Source: DATKEH01 sp035546355 (GTDB lineage: Bacteria > Acidobacteriota > Thermoanaerobaculia > Multivoradales > JAIOJS01). From it: a DNA stretch of 8,631 nucleotides. The stretch covers positions 1 through 8,631 of the forward strand of contig DATKEH010000094.1 in assembly GCA_035546355.1 (NCBI GenBank), in the 5' to 3' direction. Position 1 is the first letter of the stretch. Each line of letters begins with the position of its first letter. The position numbers and the translations under genes were made by a program. Below are positions 6,847 to 8,631 of this stretch, in pieces. A model generated the notes under the pieces. That model was not told the origin of the DNA and made no database searches. It saw only the letters and a program-made list of their open reading frames with translations.

Positions 6847-8598
6847 TCAGCCCGAATCGCCCGGGCGGCCGGAGCCGCGGCGCCGCTCCGCCACCACCTG
6901 CCGGTGGACGCGGAGGTTCTCCTCCCAGGGGCGGCGCTCGAAGTAGCTCTTGGTGAGCTTCACCACCAGTCCCGAGAGGAGGACCAGGGCCACCAGGTTG
7001 GGGAAGGTGACGAAGCCGAGGGCGATGTCGCCGATGGCCCACACCGTGGCCAGGGTGGTGACCGCGCCGACGAAGTGCATGCCGACGAAGACCACCCTGT
7101 AGGGGAGGATCGCCTTGGGCCCCCACAGGTAGTTGGCGCAGCGGTCGCCGTAGTAGCTCCACGAGATGGCCGTGGAGATGGCGAACAGCAGCACCGAGAA
7201 GACGACGATGAAGCGCCCCGCGGTCCCCGGCAGGCCCTTCTGGAAGGCCAGCTTGGTCAGCGGCGCGCCGCTCTCGACGGCCATCCCGTACAGCGTGCGA
7301 TAGCGCTCGCCGGCGACGTCCTCGGCGAACCGGCCCGGGTAGATGGTGCCGTGGAACGGCTCGGTCTGCTGCCGATCGGTGAAGAAGCGGTCCACCGCCA
7401 CTTCGTGCCAGGCGATCACCGGGCCGCCGCGAGGGTGGCCCTGCTCGACCGCGATGGCCTCGGGCGGCGCGGCGCCCCGCCACGCCCCGTCCGGCGTCTG
7501 CTCGACGTAGGAGAGATCGCCCCCGAGCAGCCCGATGGCGGTGGGGATTCGCTCCTGGTAGACGCCGGTCGCCACCACCACCAGCCCGGTGAGGGTGCAG
7601 ATCACCAGGGTGTCGATGAACGGCTCGAGCAGGGCCACCGCGCCTTCCGATACCGGCTCGTCGGTCTTGGCGGCAGCGTGGGCGATGGGAGCCGACCCCT
7701 GACCCGCCTCGTTGGAGAAGAGGCCCCGGCGCACCCCCCACATCATGGTGGTGAGGAACACCCCGACGCCCGTCCCCGCCACCCCCGCGGTGGGCTGGAA
7801 GGCCTCGCGGAAGATCAGCGCGAACGCCGGCAGGACCTGGTCGTAGAAGATGCCCAGGATGACCAGCGCCCCGGTGACGTAGATCACCGCCATCACCGGC
7901 GCCAGCACCGCCGTCACCCGGCCGATGCGCCGGATGCCACCGAGGATCACCGCGGCGACGATCGCGGCGGTGACCAGGCCGGTGAGCCACACCGGGATGC
8001 CGAACTCGTCGAGCATGGTATCGGCGACGGTGTTGGCCTGCACCGCGTTCCCGGTCAGGAACGAGGTGACCATCAGCGCGCCGGCGAAGAAGATCGCCAT
8101 CGGCTTCCACTTCGGCCCCAGGCCGCGCTCGATGTAGTACATCGGCCCGCCCGACACCGAGCCCTCCCAGGCGTGGGGGTCCTGGTCGGCGAACTCCACC
8201 TGGCGGAAGTGCTGCGCCAGCGTCACCTCGGAGTACTTGACGGCCATGCCGAGGAAGGCCGTCACCCACATCCAGAAAAGCGCTCCGGGGCCGCCGAAGT
8301 GGATGGCGATGGCGACGCCGGCGATGTTGCCGATCCCCACCGTCGCCGACAGCGCGGTGGTCAGCGCCTGGAAGTGGGGGACGTCCCCGGGCTCGGACGG
8401 GTCGTCGTACCTGCCGGAAGTGACGGCGAAGCCGTGCCCCAGCCGCCGCACCTGGATGAACGCCAGCCGCAGGGTGAGGAACACGCCCGTCCCGAGCAGC
8501 GCGATGACGATGATGGGGATCGTCTCCCCGGCCGCCGGCACGCCGAAGGTCCAGACGTAGTACTCGAGCGTCGAGACGACGGTGGTGAACCAATCCAT
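6847..8598 (-). CDS. Sodium:alanine (AGCS family) symporter with large insertion
   Basis: This inner-membrane transporter imports alanine or glycine with Na+ (AGCS, TC 2.A.25). With the ATG at 8598 it has 583 residues, against roughly 450-500 usual. Family signatures are clear: LLGTGVFLTLRLAFIQ near the start, ALSATVGIGNIAG (82-94), GGPGALFWMW (102-111), GMAVKYSE (117-124), SGGPMYYIERGLG (150-162) and GLFSNEAGQGSAPIAHAAAK (292-311). About ten hydrophobic segments can be seen, the last at about 534-548, then a basic hydrophilic tail. The extra length is mainly a hydrophilic insertion at about 353-447, between the helix ending VVVATGVY and the ALTKLAF-like segment. The frame stays open to the window edge with a TTG at 8622, so the true start could lie upstream, but homologues normally begin close to the chosen ATG. 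Substrate is inferred from family. Confidence 0.94.
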   Translation of the reverse strand: MDWFTTVVSTLEYYVWTFGVPAAGETIPIIVIALLGTGVFLTLRLAFIQVRRLGHGFAVTSGRYDDPSEPGDVPHFQALTTALSATVGIGNIAGVAIAIHFGGPGALFWMWVTAFLGMAVKYSEVTLAQHFRQVEFADQDPHAWEGSVSGGPMYYIERGLGPKWKPMAIFFAGALMVTSFLTGNAVQANTVADTMLDEFGIPVWLTGLVTAAIVAAVILGGIRRIGRVTAVLAPVMAVIYVTGALVILGIFYDQVLPAFALIFREAFQPTAGVAGTGVGVFLTTMMWGVRRGLFSNEAGQGSAPIAHAAAKTDEPVSEGAVALLEPFIDTLVICTLTGLVVVATGVYQERIPTAIGLLGGDLSYVEQTPDGAWRGAAPPEAIAVEQGHPRGGPVIAWHEVAVDRFFTDRQQTEPFHGTIYPGRFAEDVAGERYRTLYGMAVESGAPLTKLAFQKGLPGTAGRFIVVFSVLLFAISTAISWSYYGDRCANYLWGPKAILPYRVVFVGMHFVGAVTTLATVWAIGDIALGFVTFPNLVALVLLSGLVVKLTKSYFERRPWEENLRVHRQVVAERRRGSGRPGDSG

Positions 8599-8631
8599 GG
8601 GGTCCGCGGGATAGTACAACAAGACGGACCT

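Noticed and set aside
6497..8593. 698-codon minus-strand frame over the symporter
   Set aside because: It is the symporter and thioesterase DNA read one frame off; Arg/Gly/His-rich with no membrane segments.
8599..8622. TTG start at 8622 for the symporter
   Set aside because: It would add eight residues not expected in the family and has no clear ribosome binding site; it cannot be excluded because the window ends here.

Overview
This is a GC-rich bacterial segment whose genes use mostly G or C at third codon positions. It carries seven protein genes: four on the plus strand (positions 1-5052) and three on the minus strand (5204-8598), meeting tail to tail across a repeat-filled junction. 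No RNA genes, insertion sequences or true CRISPR array are visible. The gene families and GTAGGGGC-type dispersed palindromes resemble those seen in high-GC environmental lineages such as Acidobacteriota or deltaproteobacterial/myxobacterial groups. That placement is a guess from style, not a demonstrated assignment.

Plus strand. The window opens inside nrdA, the catalytic (alpha) subunit of a class I ribonucleotide reductase, complete at its C-terminus. nrdB, the radical-generating (beta) subunit, follows. The roughly 200-base gap between them holds a perfect 14-bp stem-loop over the nrdA stop codon and two 59-bp copies of a double-hairpin palindromic repeat. NrdB has Phe where the radical Tyr normally sits and Glu rather than Asp as first metal ligand. 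All metal ligands keep a constant offset from Chlamydia trachomatis NrdB as I recall its numbering, so this looks like a class Ic, Mn/Fe-type, tyrosyl-radical-free reductase. A 168-residue protein of unknown function (possibly DUF2299-like) starts 4 bases after nrdB. Next comes a membrane-anchored or exported M20 metallopeptidase of the PM20D1/carboxypeptidase S type.

Junction (5049-5203). The M20 stop codon lies in the edge of a repeat of the same GTAGGGGC family. The rest is a GC stem-loop plus two direct copies of a 31-base unit with 38-base period.

Minus strand. In transcription order there is a sodium:alanine (AGCS) symporter with an unusual soluble insertion of about 95 residues, a PaaI-like hotdog thioesterase, a roughly 320-base gap, and a lipoprotein built from two tandem beta-rich repeats. 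The gap contains a short BON-domain-like peptide in frame with the lipoprotein.

NrdA and NrdB together make deoxyribonucleotides. The other genes do not form an obvious pathway, although an alanine/glycine importer and an N-acyl-amino-acid or peptide hydrolase would both suit amino-acid scavenging. The most notable signal is the class Ic reductase together with its structured nrdA-nrdB intergenic region and its uncharacterised downstream partner gene.
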